From NCBI GenBank assembly GCA_017626095.1, contig JAGAJL010000010.1, forward strand, positions 1 to 64,000: a stretch of DNA of 64,000 bases, given 5' to 3'. Under the pieces are notes generated by a model that was not told the origin of the DNA, did not search any database, and was given only the letters and a program-made list of their open reading frames with translations. This document shows positions 54,014 to 63,339 of the stretch, piece after piece. Position 1 is the stretch's first letter. Every line of letters starts with the position of its first letter. The position numbers and the translations under genes were made by a program. Origin of the DNA: Lachnospiraceae bacterium. Its GTDB lineage: Bacteria > Bacillota > Clostridia > Lachnospirales > Lachnospiraceae.

Positions 54014-56386
54014 CTATTTAAACTCAGCAATCGTAACACCCGCGTCTCCTTCGCCGAATTCCCCCAGTCGGAAGGATTTGATGTAGGACTGGCGTCTTAA
54101 ATGGTCGGAAACCGCTTTTCTGAGAGCACCGGTTCCTTTGCCGTGAACAATCCGGACACTGGGAAGATGAGCAACATAGGCATCATCCAGATATTTATCC
54201 AGAGCGGATATTGCTTCATCGCAGGTCATACCCAGCAGATTGATTTCTGTGGAAACAGAAAGACTTTTGGACATCTTGATCTTGGAACTTTGAGATTTTA
54301 ATCTGGCAGGAATGGTAATATCTTCCTCCTGTGCCAGAGATAAATCCCGGATATTGACCTTGGATTTGATAATGCCGCATTGTACAAAAAGATTGCCTTT
54401 TCCATCCGGCATGGAAACCACATAGCCTTCCACACCCAGAGAATGCACCTTTACCTTCTGACCGGCAGATATATCATCTGCGGTCAGGGAACCGACGGGC
54501 TTAGCCTGCGGTTTTATGGAAAGCTTGGCATTCTTTTTGGCAATTTCGGCACCTACCTTCTGGCGTTGTGTTTCCATTTCCTTCATTGGTGTCGCAGAAC
54601 CGTATTTATGGAAATTGCGGATGGTTTCATCTGCAACATCCTTGGCCTTTTGCAAAATGTCTCGCGCTTCTTCATTGGCATCTTTTAAAATCCGCTCACG
54701 CGCCGCATCCGCTTTTTCCTGTTGCTTTTGCAATTGTTCTTTTAAAGCGGATATTTCTTTTTTATGGGTTTCAATTTCAAGCTGTTCTTTTTCAATGGTC
54801 CTGCGGTTTTTCTCCAAATCGGCCAAGACATCTTCAAAACTCTTGTCTTCACTCGAAAGCTGTTCCTTTGCTTTTTCGATGATATCTAAAGAAAGCCCCA
54901 GCTTTTGCGAGATGGCAAAAGCATTACTCTTCCCCGGAATACCGATTAACAGACGGTAGGTAGGAGATAAGGTCTCAACATCAAATTCACAGCTGGCATT
55001 TTCCACGCCGTCTCCGGAAATCGCATAGAGCTTTAATTCGCTGTAGTGCGTTGTTGCCATGGTAAAGATACCCTGGTTATGCAGTCTTGTGAGAATAGAG
55101 ATGGCGAGCGCAGCGCCCTCTGTCGGATCCGTTCCGGAACACAACTCATCGAACAGACATAAACTGTCAGAATCTGCTTCACGTAGAATGGAAACAATAT
55201 TGGTCATATGAGAAGAAAAAGTCGAAAGTGACTGTTCAATGCTTTGTTCATCTCCAATATCGGCAAAAACCTTTTTAAAGATGCGAAGCTCACTGCGGTC
55301 CAATGCCGGTATGTGAAGTCCGGCCTGCCCCATCAGTGTCAATAATCCGACGGTCTTTAGGGAGACAGTTTTACCACCCGTATTGGGACCGGTAATGATT
55401 AACTGGTCAAAGCCGTCGCCTAAATGAATATCAATCGGAACCACGGTTTTTTTGTTTAACAAAGGATGGCGGCCTTTGCGAATCCGGATAATTTTGTTAT
55501 CCGAAAAAACAGGCTCCGTAGCATTCTGCTCTAATGCAAGTTTGCCTTTGGCAAAAATAAAGTCAAGCCGGGTCATCAGCCTTGCGTTTTCACCTATGGT
55601 CTCTGCATATGGCATAAATTCAGCAGAAAGATTCGTCAGGATTCTTTCAATTTCCTCTTTTTCAGCAGATGCTAACTCTTTCAATTTGTTATTTAAATCC
55701 ACAACAGAAGCGGGCTCAATAAAAAAGGTCGAGCCGGTGGAAGACTGATCATGAACCATGCCGGGAACCTGACTTTTGTACTCCGCTTTGACCGGAAGAC
55801 AATACCGGTTGTTGCGCATGGTGATAACAGCGTCCATCAGATATGTCCGCAAAGAGCCATTGACCATGGAATTGAGCTGACTGTGGATTTTATCTCCTGT
55901 CTGGTTGATTTTGCGTCGGATATCTTTTAATGCGGGCGAAGCATCATCGGAAAACTCATCCGATCCGAGAATGCATCTGCGCACCTCTGTGCTCAGGTTC
56001 GAAAGAGGTTCCAGAGCATCAAAGTATTCGGTTAAGGAATCTGTGAATTCTTCCGTGCGGTCACTGCGATTATAATGCTTTACTCTGGCAACATTTTCCA
56101 AAAGTCCGGCAAGGAGCAGTAACTCCTCGGAATTGAGGCTGCCACCGATGGATAAGTGTTTGGTGATAAAGGCGATATCTTTATTGTTTCCAAAGGAAGT
56201 AGAGCCATTGCGTAACAGACGTGCCAAGGCATCGGCAGTCTGTTTTTGTAAAACGCCAATCTTTTCCGGGTCTGATTTGGGGGTCAGGCGTAAGCAAAGG
56301 CGCCTGCCCGGTTCCGAATCTGCATGGGTTGCCAATTGTTCAATTATCTTATCAAATTCTAATATACGAAATGTTTTTTTATTCAT
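54014..56386 (-). CDS. mutS2: MutS2 endonuclease/ribosome-rescue ATPase
   Basis: A 790-residue protein. The N-terminal MutS-like core and clamp (about 1-300), the ATPase with TGPNTGGKTVSLKT (Walker A, about 330), Walker B LCLFDELCSGTDP, and a coiled coil (about 510-600) are present. A KOW-like segment and the C-terminal Smr nuclease domain (about 715-790, with LLGMTCDEAISALDKYLDD and VHGKGTGALR) finish it. MutS2 suppresses recombination and, in B. subtilis, splits collided ribosomes. Confidence 0.95.
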   Translation of the reverse strand: MNKKTFRILEFDKIIEQLATHADSEPGRRLCLRLTPKSDPEKIGVLQKQTADALARLLRNGSTSFGNNKDIAFITKHLSIGGSLNSEELLLLAGLLENVARVKHYNRSDRTEEFTDSLTEYFDALEPLSNLSTEVRRCILGSDEFSDDASPALKDIRRKINQTGDKIHSQLNSMVNGSLRTYLMDAVITMRNNRYCLPVKAEYKSQVPGMVHDQSSTGSTFFIEPASVVDLNNKLKELASAEKEEIERILTNLSAEFMPYAETIGENARLMTRLDFIFAKGKLALEQNATEPVFSDNKIIRIRKGRHPLLNKKTVVPIDIHLGDGFDQLIITGPNTGGKTVSLKTVGLLTLMGQAGLHIPALDRSELRIFKKVFADIGDEQSIEQSLSTFSSHMTNIVSILREADSDSLCLFDELCSGTDPTEGAALAISILTRLHNQGIFTMATTHYSELKLYAISGDGVENASCEFDVETLSPTYRLLIGIPGKSNAFAISQKLGLSLDIIEKAKEQLSSEDKSFEDVLADLEKNRRTIEKEQLEIETHKKEISALKEQLQKQQEKADAARERILKDANEEARDILQKAKDVADETIRNFHKYGSATPMKEMETQRQKVGAEIAKKNAKLSIKPQAKPVGSLTADDISAGQKVKVHSLGVEGYVVSMPDGKGNLFVQCGIIKSKVNIRDLSLAQEEDITIPARLKSQSSKIKMSKSLSVSTEINLLGMTCDEAISALDKYLDDAYVAHLPSVRIVHGKGTGALRKAVSDHLRRQSYIKSFRLGEFGEGDAGVTIAEFK

Positions 56387-56392
56387 GCCAAA

Positions 56393-56421
56393 AGTATAGC
56401 ATACATCAGAAAAAAAGCCAA
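56393..56421 (-). promoter_or_regulatory. Promoter of mutS2
   Basis: On the minus strand TTGGCT (56421-56416), a 17-base spacer, and TATACT (56398-56393). Confidence 0.7.
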
Positions 56422-56427
56422 CGAACC

Positions 56428-56456
56428 TTTACAATAAAAGGCTCTTCCGATATACT
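56428..56456 (+). promoter_or_regulatory. Promoter of the HtrA-like gene
   Basis: TTTACA (56428-56433), a 17-base spacer, and TATACT (56451-56456). It is divergent from the mutS2 promoter, with the -35 boxes 6 bases apart. Confidence 0.7.
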
Positions 56457-56482
56457 GAAACTGAAAAGAAAGAGGGCAGAAA

Positions 56483-57808
56483 ATGGACGAAAAAGAATCC
56501 TATTCCTTTGTGAATGAGACAATCAAAAAAAAGCCGGTTAATAAAAGAAAGCTGTTTAAAAAATCCATGGTTACCATAGTCAGTGCAGTTGCGTTCGGAT
56601 TTATAGCATGTCTGACTTTTTTACTGTTAGAGCCGGTTATCAGCAAGAAGCTGTCACCGGAAGAGATTACCAAGATTGAGCTGCCGGAGACGGAAGATGA
56701 AATCAGTCCGGAAGAGCTTTTGACGGATGAAATCGTCGAGCAGGAAGATGCAGAATTAGAAGAACAGTTTAACTCACAGATTAATGAGCAGATTACGGAG
56801 CAGATTCAGCAGGAAGTCAGTGACAAGGATTTGGCAATCAAGACCTATCAGGCGGCCTACGACGCTTTGTACAAGGTTGCCATGGAAGCCTCCCAGACGA
56901 TAGTGGTCGTTACAGGAGTTTCCACGGATACAGACTGGTTTTTAAATGAAGTAGAAAATATCAATGAAACTTCCGGCGTTGTCATAGCTAAAAGTGAAAA
57001 AGCTTTATATATTCTGGCGGATGTCAATGGATTGCCCGATGCGGAAAGCTATATGGTTACATTTAGCGGAAAAAACATTGTAGAAGCTAATCTTTTACGT
57101 TCGGATCCGGATACGGGACTGGGAATTTTTACGGTTGCCAAAAGCAGCCTGACCAATGAACAGTGGAGCAGTCAGGGAGTCATTGAACTGGCAAACTCGA
57201 AGAAAGCCAATATTGTCGGCAGACCGGTTGTGGCAGTCGGAAGTCCCTTAGGTCAGAGCGGTTCTATCTGCTATGGAATTGTGACATCCAATCAAAAAGA
57301 AATTTCTTATGCGGATTATTATTATAATGTTCTGACGACGGATATCACCGGAAGTGAAACTAATTCCAGCGGAATTATTGTCAATACATCCGGAAAACTG
57401 ATTGGCGTCATTACCTCCGAATCTTCTTCGGCAGCAAGTGGTGCGCTTTTGGCTTGCTTTGGTATTTCTGATATTAAAAAACTTGTGGAGCAGCTCTCAA
57501 ATGAAGAAGATCGCATTTATTTGGGAATTCATGGGGCATCCGTAACAGGAGAAATCCATAATGCGCAAAATATTCCGTACGGTGTTTATGTGACTGAGGT
57601 GGATCCCGGTTCTCCTGCTTTTGACGGCGGAATTAACAATGCTGATGTGGTAATCGCTATCAATGATGTTGAGATAAAAAGTCTGACAGACTATATGAAC
57701 TGTCTGGACAATTTATCTGCGGATGATTTTGTGAAAATAGAGCTTGCCCGTTATGATGGGGAAAAATATGTTACGACGGAAACCGAAATCCGGCCGAAAG
57801 TAAAGTAG
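56483..57808 (+). CDS. HtrA-like PDZ protein lacking catalytic residues
   Basis: A 441-residue membrane-anchored protein. One helix (about 28-50) is followed by an acidic Glu/Gln linker (about 60-110), a chymotrypsin-fold domain (about 125-330) and a PDZ domain (about 335-435). The serine loop reads TNSSGIIVN instead of GNSGGPLVN. The usual His segment reads YILADVNG, with no His. The usual Asp segment reads DPDTGLGIF, with Gly in place of Asp. It is probably a pseudoprotease that binds rather than cuts. Confidence 0.8.
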   Translation: MDEKESYSFVNETIKKKPVNKRKLFKKSMVTIVSAVAFGFIACLTFLLLEPVISKKLSPEEITKIELPETEDEISPEELLTDEIVEQEDAELEEQFNSQINEQITEQIQQEVSDKDLAIKTYQAAYDALYKVAMEASQTIVVVTGVSTDTDWFLNEVENINETSGVVIAKSEKALYILADVNGLPDAESYMVTFSGKNIVEANLLRSDPDTGLGIFTVAKSSLTNEQWSSQGVIELANSKKANIVGRPVVAVGSPLGQSGSICYGIVTSNQKEISYADYYYNVLTTDITGSETNSSGIIVNTSGKLIGVITSESSSAASGALLACFGISDIKKLVEQLSNEEDRIYLGIHGASVTGEIHNAQNIPYGVYVTEVDPGSPAFDGGINNADVVIAINDVEIKSLTDYMNCLDNLSADDFVKIELARYDGEKYVTTETEIRPKVK

Positions 57809-58010
57809 GGCGAAATAAATAAATAGTATATGATTAGAAATGTTATTTGTAAGGCAATAGCTGATAAATAATAAATGCCAAATTTGCTGAATATTAGATA
57901 AAAAATAGGTGATGTATATAAAGAAGATTGTTTTGACAAAATCTTTATAATCGAAATGTAATCGAAACTATAATAAATTTGATTTATAAAAACAATAGAA
58001 TGGAGAAAAA

Positions 58011-58955
58011 ATGAAATATTTAAAAGATTATCACGACGGTGACAGAGTAAACGAAATATATATGTGTAAGCACAAACAATCCGCTGTGACAAAAAACGGA
58101 AAACCCTACGAAAGCGTGATTTTGCAGGATAAGACAGGTACCATGGATGCAAAGATATGGGACCCGTACAGCGGTGGAATTGATGAATTTGATGCATTGG
58201 ATTTTGTGGAAATTCATGGCGATATCACCGTTTTTAATAATGTGCTACAGGTCAATGTAAAACGCGTAAGAAAGTGTCATGAGGGCGAATATAATCCTGC
58301 AGAATATCTTCCCATGACTCCTTTTAATATTGATGAGATGTTTGCTCGCTTAAAGGAAATCATCGCTTCGGTTGAAAATACATACTGCAAACAGTTATTG
58401 GAGTATTTCTTTATCAAGGATGCTGATTTTGCAAAACAATTCTGCTATTCGTCAGCAGCAAAGGCTGTCCACCACGGTTTTGTGGGAGGACTGCTGCATC
58501 ATACCCTGAGCGTGGCAGAGTTATGTATCTTTTATTGCACACGATATCCGATTTTAAACAGAGATTTGCTACTGACTGCCGCAATTTGTCATGATATCGG
58601 AAAAACAAAGGAATTGTCACCTTTTCCGATGAACGATTACACCGATGACGGAAATTTATTGGGACATATTGTGATCGGAAGTGAAATGGTCAGTGAAGCC
58701 GCAAAGACGATTCCCGGATTTCCGCCTGTTTTGCTTGGTGAGTTAAAACACTGTATTCTGGCTCATCACGGAGAATTCGAATACGGTTCTCCCAAAAAAC
58801 CGGCGCTGGTAGAAGCAATGGCATTGAACTTTGCCGACAATACCGATGCCAAGATGGAGACCTTTACTGAATTAATGAACAGTACTGAAGAAACCGGATG
58901 GCTTGGTTTTAATCGGATGTTTGAAAGCAACGTTCGTGCGACGCGGATGGAATAA
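58011..58955 (+). CDS. yhaM: YhaM-type 3'-5' exoribonuclease (OB + HD)
   Basis: A 314-residue protein. Residues 10-95 form an OB-fold nucleic-acid-binding domain (VILQDKTGTMDAKIW). Residues 150-290 form the HD phosphohydrolase core (HHGFVGGLLHHTLS, AAICHDIGKT, ILAHHGEFEYGSP). This layout matches YhaM of Firmicutes, a 3' exonuclease. GGAGA lies upstream. A promoter with TATAAT near 57969 is plausible. Confidence 0.9.
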   Translation: MKYLKDYHDGDRVNEIYMCKHKQSAVTKNGKPYESVILQDKTGTMDAKIWDPYSGGIDEFDALDFVEIHGDITVFNNVLQVNVKRVRKCHEGEYNPAEYLPMTPFNIDEMFARLKEIIASVENTYCKQLLEYFFIKDADFAKQFCYSSAAKAVHHGFVGGLLHHTLSVAELCIFYCTRYPILNRDLLLTAAICHDIGKTKELSPFPMNDYTDDGNLLGHIVIGSEMVSEAAKTIPGFPPVLLGELKHCILAHHGEFEYGSPKKPALVEAMALNFADNTDAKMETFTELMNSTEETGWLGFNRMFESNVRATRME

Positions 58956-58973
58956 AAAAGTAAAGAGAAGAAT

Positions 58974-60443
58974 ATGAAAGAAAAGAAATGTTTTGCAAAA
59001 AATGATAGAGTGACGATTACGATTGAAGATACCGGAATGGACGGCGAAGGCATTGGTAAGGCCGATGGTTTTACTCTTTTTGTCAAAGATGCCGTAGTTG
59101 GTGATGTCATTGAAGCCAAAATAATGAAAGCGAAAAAGAATTATGCTTATGCCAGATTAGAGAAGGTGATTACACCTTCTCCTTTTCGTGTGGAGCCTGC
59201 ATGCAAATTTGCAAGAGTTTGCGGTGGCTGTCAGCTTCAGGCAGTTAGCTATGAGAAACAACTGGAATTTAAACAGAATAAAGTTATCAATGATTTAATT
59301 CGAATCGGGGGTTTTGATGCGAATTATATTAAAAGCATCACGGAACCGATTATCGGAATGGAACAGCCTTTTTTTTATCGAAATAAGGCACAATATCCCA
59401 TTGGGACAGATAAAGAAGGGAATCTGATTGCCGGCTTCTATGCGGGAAGAACGCACTCGATTATTGCAAATACTGATTGTAAGCTAGGGCTAACTATCAA
59501 TCGGCCGATTTTGGAAGAAATACTCGCGTTTATGAAAGAAAAGCATATTCCTGCATATGATGAGATACTGCATCAGGGTCTTGTCCGTCATGTTCTGATC
59601 CGAAGCGGATTTTCTACAGGCGAAATTATGGTTTGCCTGGTAATAAACGGCAAGGACCTGCCGGAAAAGGAAACACTGGTCAAACGACTTTTGCAGATTG
59701 ATTTTGGAAATTATTATTACGATGTAAAAGGTGTGTATACAGAAGGAAAACTTGATCGAAAAGATTGGAAAATCACCAGTATATGCCAAAGCTCCAATAC
59801 ACAGGATACCAATGTCATTATGGGAGATCGCTATGAAGTTATCTATGGTAACGGTTATATTACCGATAAAATCGGAGATGTTGCATTCCGTATTTCACCC
59901 TTATCCTTCTATCAGGTCAATCCTGTCCAGACAGCAAAGCTATATGAAACAGCGTTAGCATATGCTAATTTGACCGGCAATGAGACCGTGTGGGATTTGT
60001 ATTGCGGTATCGGAACCATTTCCCTATTTTTGGCACAAAAAGCTGGCATGGTACATGGTGTCGAAATCATTCCCCAGGCAATTGAAAATGCAAAAGAAAA
60101 TGCAAAATTGAATCAGATTAACAATGCCTTATTCTATGTGGGAAAAGCCGAAGAAGTTTTGCCCAGAGAGTATGAAGAAAACAAAATCCATGCAGATGTC
60201 ATTGTTGTGGATCCGCCCAGAAAAGGTTGTGACGAGAAGTGTCTGGAAACCATGATCAAGATGCAACCGGAACGGATTGTATATGTCAGCTGTGATCCGG
60301 CTACATTGGCAAGAGATTTGAAGTATTTGTGCGGCAACGGATATCAGCTACAGAAGGTGCAGGCGGTGGATCAGTTTGCACAGACGGTGCACATCGAGTC
60401 AGTAATAATGATGCAGTATTGTGGAAAAGAGAAGAAAAAGTAG
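58974..60443 (+). CDS. rlmD: 23S rRNA (uracil-C5) methyltransferase RlmD-type
   Basis: A 489-residue enzyme. An N-terminal TRAM domain (about 8-65) precedes the C-x5-C-x2-C iron-sulfur motif (CKFARVCGGCQLQ, about 80). The SAM domain has WDLYCGIGTISLFLAQ, and the catalytic motifs are VVDPPRKGCD and VYVSCDPATLARD. It follows YhaM after 18 bases. It may be RlmD or RlmCD; these cannot be told apart here. Confidence 0.92.
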   Translation: MKEKKCFAKNDRVTITIEDTGMDGEGIGKADGFTLFVKDAVVGDVIEAKIMKAKKNYAYARLEKVITPSPFRVEPACKFARVCGGCQLQAVSYEKQLEFKQNKVINDLIRIGGFDANYIKSITEPIIGMEQPFFYRNKAQYPIGTDKEGNLIAGFYAGRTHSIIANTDCKLGLTINRPILEEILAFMKEKHIPAYDEILHQGLVRHVLIRSGFSTGEIMVCLVINGKDLPEKETLVKRLLQIDFGNYYYDVKGVYTEGKLDRKDWKITSICQSSNTQDTNVIMGDRYEVIYGNGYITDKIGDVAFRISPLSFYQVNPVQTAKLYETALAYANLTGNETVWDLYCGIGTISLFLAQKAGMVHGVEIIPQAIENAKENAKLNQINNALFYVGKAEEVLPREYEENKIHADVIVVDPPRKGCDEKCLETMIKMQPERIVYVSCDPATLARDLKYLCGNGYQLQKVQAVDQFAQTVHIESVIMMQYCGKEKKK

Positions 60444-60449
60444 GGGTTG

Positions 60450-60468
60450 ACCACAAGATGTTGTGGTT
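60450..60468 (+). terminator. Terminator after rlmD
   Basis: ACCACAA (about 60450-60456) pairs with TTGTGGT, followed by a short T/G tract. It is a weak T-run. Confidence 0.5.
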
Positions 60469-60628
60469 TGAGGGCAAAAATTAGACCGAAAAATGGCCAG
60501 TTTTTGCCCGATTATTTTGCCAGTTTTTAAAGATGCATAGGGGCAAAAAAGTGGTTTTGGGAGTGATTTGGAGAAAAATACAGGAGGGAGTGGTAAGCAA
60601 AGTTAAAAATGAATATGGGTTGGAACGC

Positions 60629-60673
60629 AAGGCGGTACTTATTTTGAAATGAAATAGGTGCCGCCTTATTTTT
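60629..60673 (+). terminator. Leader terminator before the mobile-element genes
   Basis: AAGGCGGTAC (60629-60638) pairs with GTGCCGCCTT (60658-60667) with one mismatch, then ATTTTT. It sits only 17 bases before the next gene start, so it could attenuate that gene. The 246-base gap also holds G-rich and GGGCAAAAA-like repeats. Confidence 0.55.
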
Positions 60674-60689
60674 GTTTATGGAGGTAAGA

Positions 60690-61301
60690 ATGTCAAATTT
60701 ATTTTGTTTAAGTCCGGGACTTCGGATACTGGAAAGGCAGATGCAACAACCGCCGGGGTACAGACCGAGAGGATATGGCATCTGTATCATTGAGGAGATG
60801 GATTGGAAGAGCCGGGGCAACTATTCTGAAATCGTGGATTGTGTTATCAGTCGGATGCAGTTGGAACATCTGAAGAAAAGAGTGGAGGAAATCTTCACAG
60901 AAGTGGATAAGGAACTGATTTTTCGAAGCATAAAACACAGAACTGATTTTTATTCCCTGCTTATGGGAAAGAGATCAAAAACATTACAACACACACCAAA
61001 CTATGCTGCCGCTGTATTTCTTTTGTCAGCGGATGAAGAACTTTGGGATAAGGTATGCAAAAATGTGTTGGATACCGGGATTTACTTTGACCGGGTAAGG
61101 CTTGGAGGTGTGACGCTGGAACAGTATATACTATTCCATGCAGCTAAGGATGTTTATAACGGAACCAAGCATATCCGATTGTCGGAGCTGACAGACCGGG
61201 ACTTGATACCGGATGAGATACTGAGACTCATCGTGAATGCTTTTGTCATCGAGAAGTGTGGTGTGGAAATTGTAAAGCAGGAGGTGGGGAATGCGGATTA
61301 A
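60690..61301 (+). CDS. Mobile-element protein of unknown function
   Basis: A 203-residue protein. The start at 60690 has GGAGGTAAG upstream. It begins MSNLFCLSPGLRILERQM and contains conserved-looking blocks (RPRGYGICIIEEM, KHRTDFYSLLMGKRSKTLQH). I have seen similar proteins in conjugative elements of gut Clostridia, but cannot name the family with certainty. It overlaps the next gene start by 11 bases. Confidence 0.6.
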   Translation: MSNLFCLSPGLRILERQMQQPPGYRPRGYGICIIEEMDWKSRGNYSEIVDCVISRMQLEHLKKRVEEIFTEVDKELIFRSIKHRTDFYSLLMGKRSKTLQHTPNYAAAVFLLSADEELWDKVCKNVLDTGIYFDRVRLGGVTLEQYILFHAAKDVYNGTKHIRLSELTDRDLIPDEILRLIVNAFVIEKCGVEIVKQEVGNAD

Positions 61302-62106
61302 GGTATTAAGTGGAGGAAAAAAATATATCTAACTGCCATTGTCGGATGCGGAATTAAACTTCCAGATGAGGCAGATTGGTATCGAGGAAACGGTACATAT
61401 GCGCAGGCTTGTGGAGGTGTCTGAGAAAGATAATCCCTTGCATCGGTTCGAAGGACAGACTGTAAATATGGATGAGGTTAATTTCTTTGCCAAGCGGATG
61501 GAAAGTTTGACAGAGTATGAAAGAAAAGTTTTGTCAGCGTATGTCACTGATTATGGTGTAGGAACCATGCAGGATTTAATTAATTTGACATTCAGTATGA
61601 AAGGTCTTTCTCTGCTTACAGATTTTTCAGATGCCAGACAGGTCGGGGTACGTCTTTACTTGGATGAGTTCTTGGGAATGTCAGAAGAAGAAAAAGAGCA
61701 GACCAACTTTATAGAGTTTGCAGAAAAGACTTTAAAGGAGAGCCGGGTGGAAGTCCTGCCCTATGGAGTTTTTGTAGATCATGGCTTTGAAATGCAGGAA
61801 GTTTATAACGGAAAAACCTTTCCGGCATACATTGCATCGGACAAGACTGTGGCAGTTGTCGAAGTACAGAATAAAACCGGGGATACGGAGTATTTGTATT
61901 TGCCGACAGATATCTGTTCCATGAACAAGGTAAAGGAGCGGTTGCAGGTACAAGATTATTGGGAAATGAAAGTAACCGGAATCGAAAACCTACGTTTGCC
62001 GGACATCCTTGTACCGATACCGGAGGATTTAAAGGAAATTGAACAGATGACACTGTTTAATGAAATGTGTCAGGCAGTCAAAAATACATATACCGCCATG
62101 TTATAG
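61291..62106 (+). pseudogene. ArdA-like antirestriction protein with early stop
   Basis: The frame begins at the ATG at 61291 (GGAGG upstream) as MRIKVLSGGKKYI, then has a TAA at 61330-61332, and continues in the same frame (LPLSDAELNFQMRQIGIEE) to 62106. The ArdA-like first domain (LVEVSEKDNPLHRFEGQ and VNMDEVNFFAKRM) and a C-terminal domain (about 170-270) follow. Restart on TTG or ATG within the body is possible, but RBS spacing is poor. Confidence 0.6.
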
Positions 62107-62240
62107 TAGCTGGATTCGATAATCTTCTTCAAGTTTACTGTGATGGCGAAAAAATAGCTACTCATCCGATAGCCAAAGGAAAAAACATGGCAGTAATTAG
62201 CAAATATCATTATGATTCGATATCTCACTCGCAGCATGAC
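62105..62240 (+). pseudogene. IS21-like transposase (IstA) fragment
   Basis: A reading stretch after the ArdA-like gene (VAGFDNLLQVYCDGEKIATH, then PIAKGKNMAVISKYHYD) resembles the C-terminal part of IstA-type transposases. It has no start of its own. Assignment is from pattern only. Confidence 0.45.
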
Positions 62241-62268
62241 AAGCGCCGGGATTGGTTTCCCGTCGCTT
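62239..62268. terminator. Hairpin between IS fragment and AraC gene
   Basis: AAGCG-c-CGGG pairs with CCCG-t-CGCTT around an 8-base loop. It could end the AraC transcript, which is convergent, but the T-run is weak on both strands. Confidence 0.45.
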
Positions 62269-62273
62269 GCTTA

Positions 62274-63137
62274 TTATTCGTTATCAAGTTGTTTTCTGTA
62301 ATTGCTAGGGGAGATTCCTTTTTGTTTATGAAATATACGACTGAAGTACAGCGGGTTATCATATCCAACAATTCTTCCAATTTCAGTTACAGAATAAGTG
62401 GTTGTTTCTAAAAGAGTTTGAGCATTGGTCACTCTAGTTGATACAATATACTGCATAGGTGTTGTGCCGGTATATTCTTTAAAGTTTCTAATGAACCAGC
62501 TTATACTCATACCTCGTGAAAGCGCATATTCTTCAATGTTTATTTCAGTATTGTAATTATCGTTAAAGTATTGTGTAGCCAATTCCATCTCATTATCTAG
62601 GTACTCATTTTTCAGAATTCGTTCTTTTGATAATTGTCTGTTAATGGCAATAAGAAGTTGACGGAGAAGCATAGCGATTAATTCTTCGTAGTCAGTCTGA
62701 CAGCGTTGTAGTTCAGATATAATCTTTTTGAAAATTCTTTCATACTCTATTGAAGAGCCGACAAAGAATGTTCTCATATCGTCTTTTATGCCATATTTTC
62801 TTAAAATCATCTTTACATCACTTCCGGTAAAATGAATCCAAAATACTTCTGTTTTATCTTCACCATAGTACTCGTACTTTTGAAATTCCTTTGGTCTATA
62901 GAGAACCATGTTTCCAGCGGATACAACAGTCTCATTTTCTGCATTATCAAAGTGAAAATACGCTTTTCCCGAAGCAATATATATTATTTGGTAATCAACC
63001 CTGCCTCTTGGACGATAAGTAGGCATTTTAGGATGTAAAGAAACTCTATAGTTGCCACAACTGCCTACAATAAGGGGTTTTGATTTATCTTTGAAATCTT
63101 GGTGTGAGTTATTGTAATAACCAGAATTAATATGCAT
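62274..63137 (-). CDS. AraC-family transcriptional regulator
   Basis: A 287-residue regulator. The start at 63137 has GAGGAG upstream; a longer frame to 63239 lacks one. Residues 15-140 form a cupin-like sugar-binding domain (RPRGRVDYQIIYIASGKAYFHFDN). Residues 190-285 form the double helix-turn-helix (IEEYALSRGMSISWFIRNFKEYTGTTPMQYI, VTEIGRIVGYDNPLYFSRIFHKQKGISPSNYRK). It is divergent from the beta-galactosidase gene and probably activates it. Confidence 0.92.
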   Translation of the reverse strand: MHINSGYYNNSHQDFKDKSKPLIVGSCGNYRVSLHPKMPTYRPRGRVDYQIIYIASGKAYFHFDNAENETVVSAGNMVLYRPKEFQKYEYYGEDKTEVFWIHFTGSDVKMILRKYGIKDDMRTFFVGSSIEYERIFKKIISELQRCQTDYEELIAMLLRQLLIAINRQLSKERILKNEYLDNEMELATQYFNDNYNTEINIEEYALSRGMSISWFIRNFKEYTGTTPMQYIVSTRVTNAQTLLETTTYSVTEIGRIVGYDNPLYFSRIFHKQKGISPSNYRKQLDNE

Positions 63138-63339
63138 ATAAACACTCCTCTGCTGAATTTTTATATATTGTATCATTTTGTGCATATTTTGTCTAATTGA
63201 GTTTATAGACTTAAACGGCCAAAATTCATATAATAACATTAGAAATTGGGACGGAGATAAAAGAAGAAGGTATCAGTTAGTTGAAACTGAAATGGGAAGA
63301 GGCATGAAAAAACGTGTATGTCTTAAAGGAGGTTACAAG

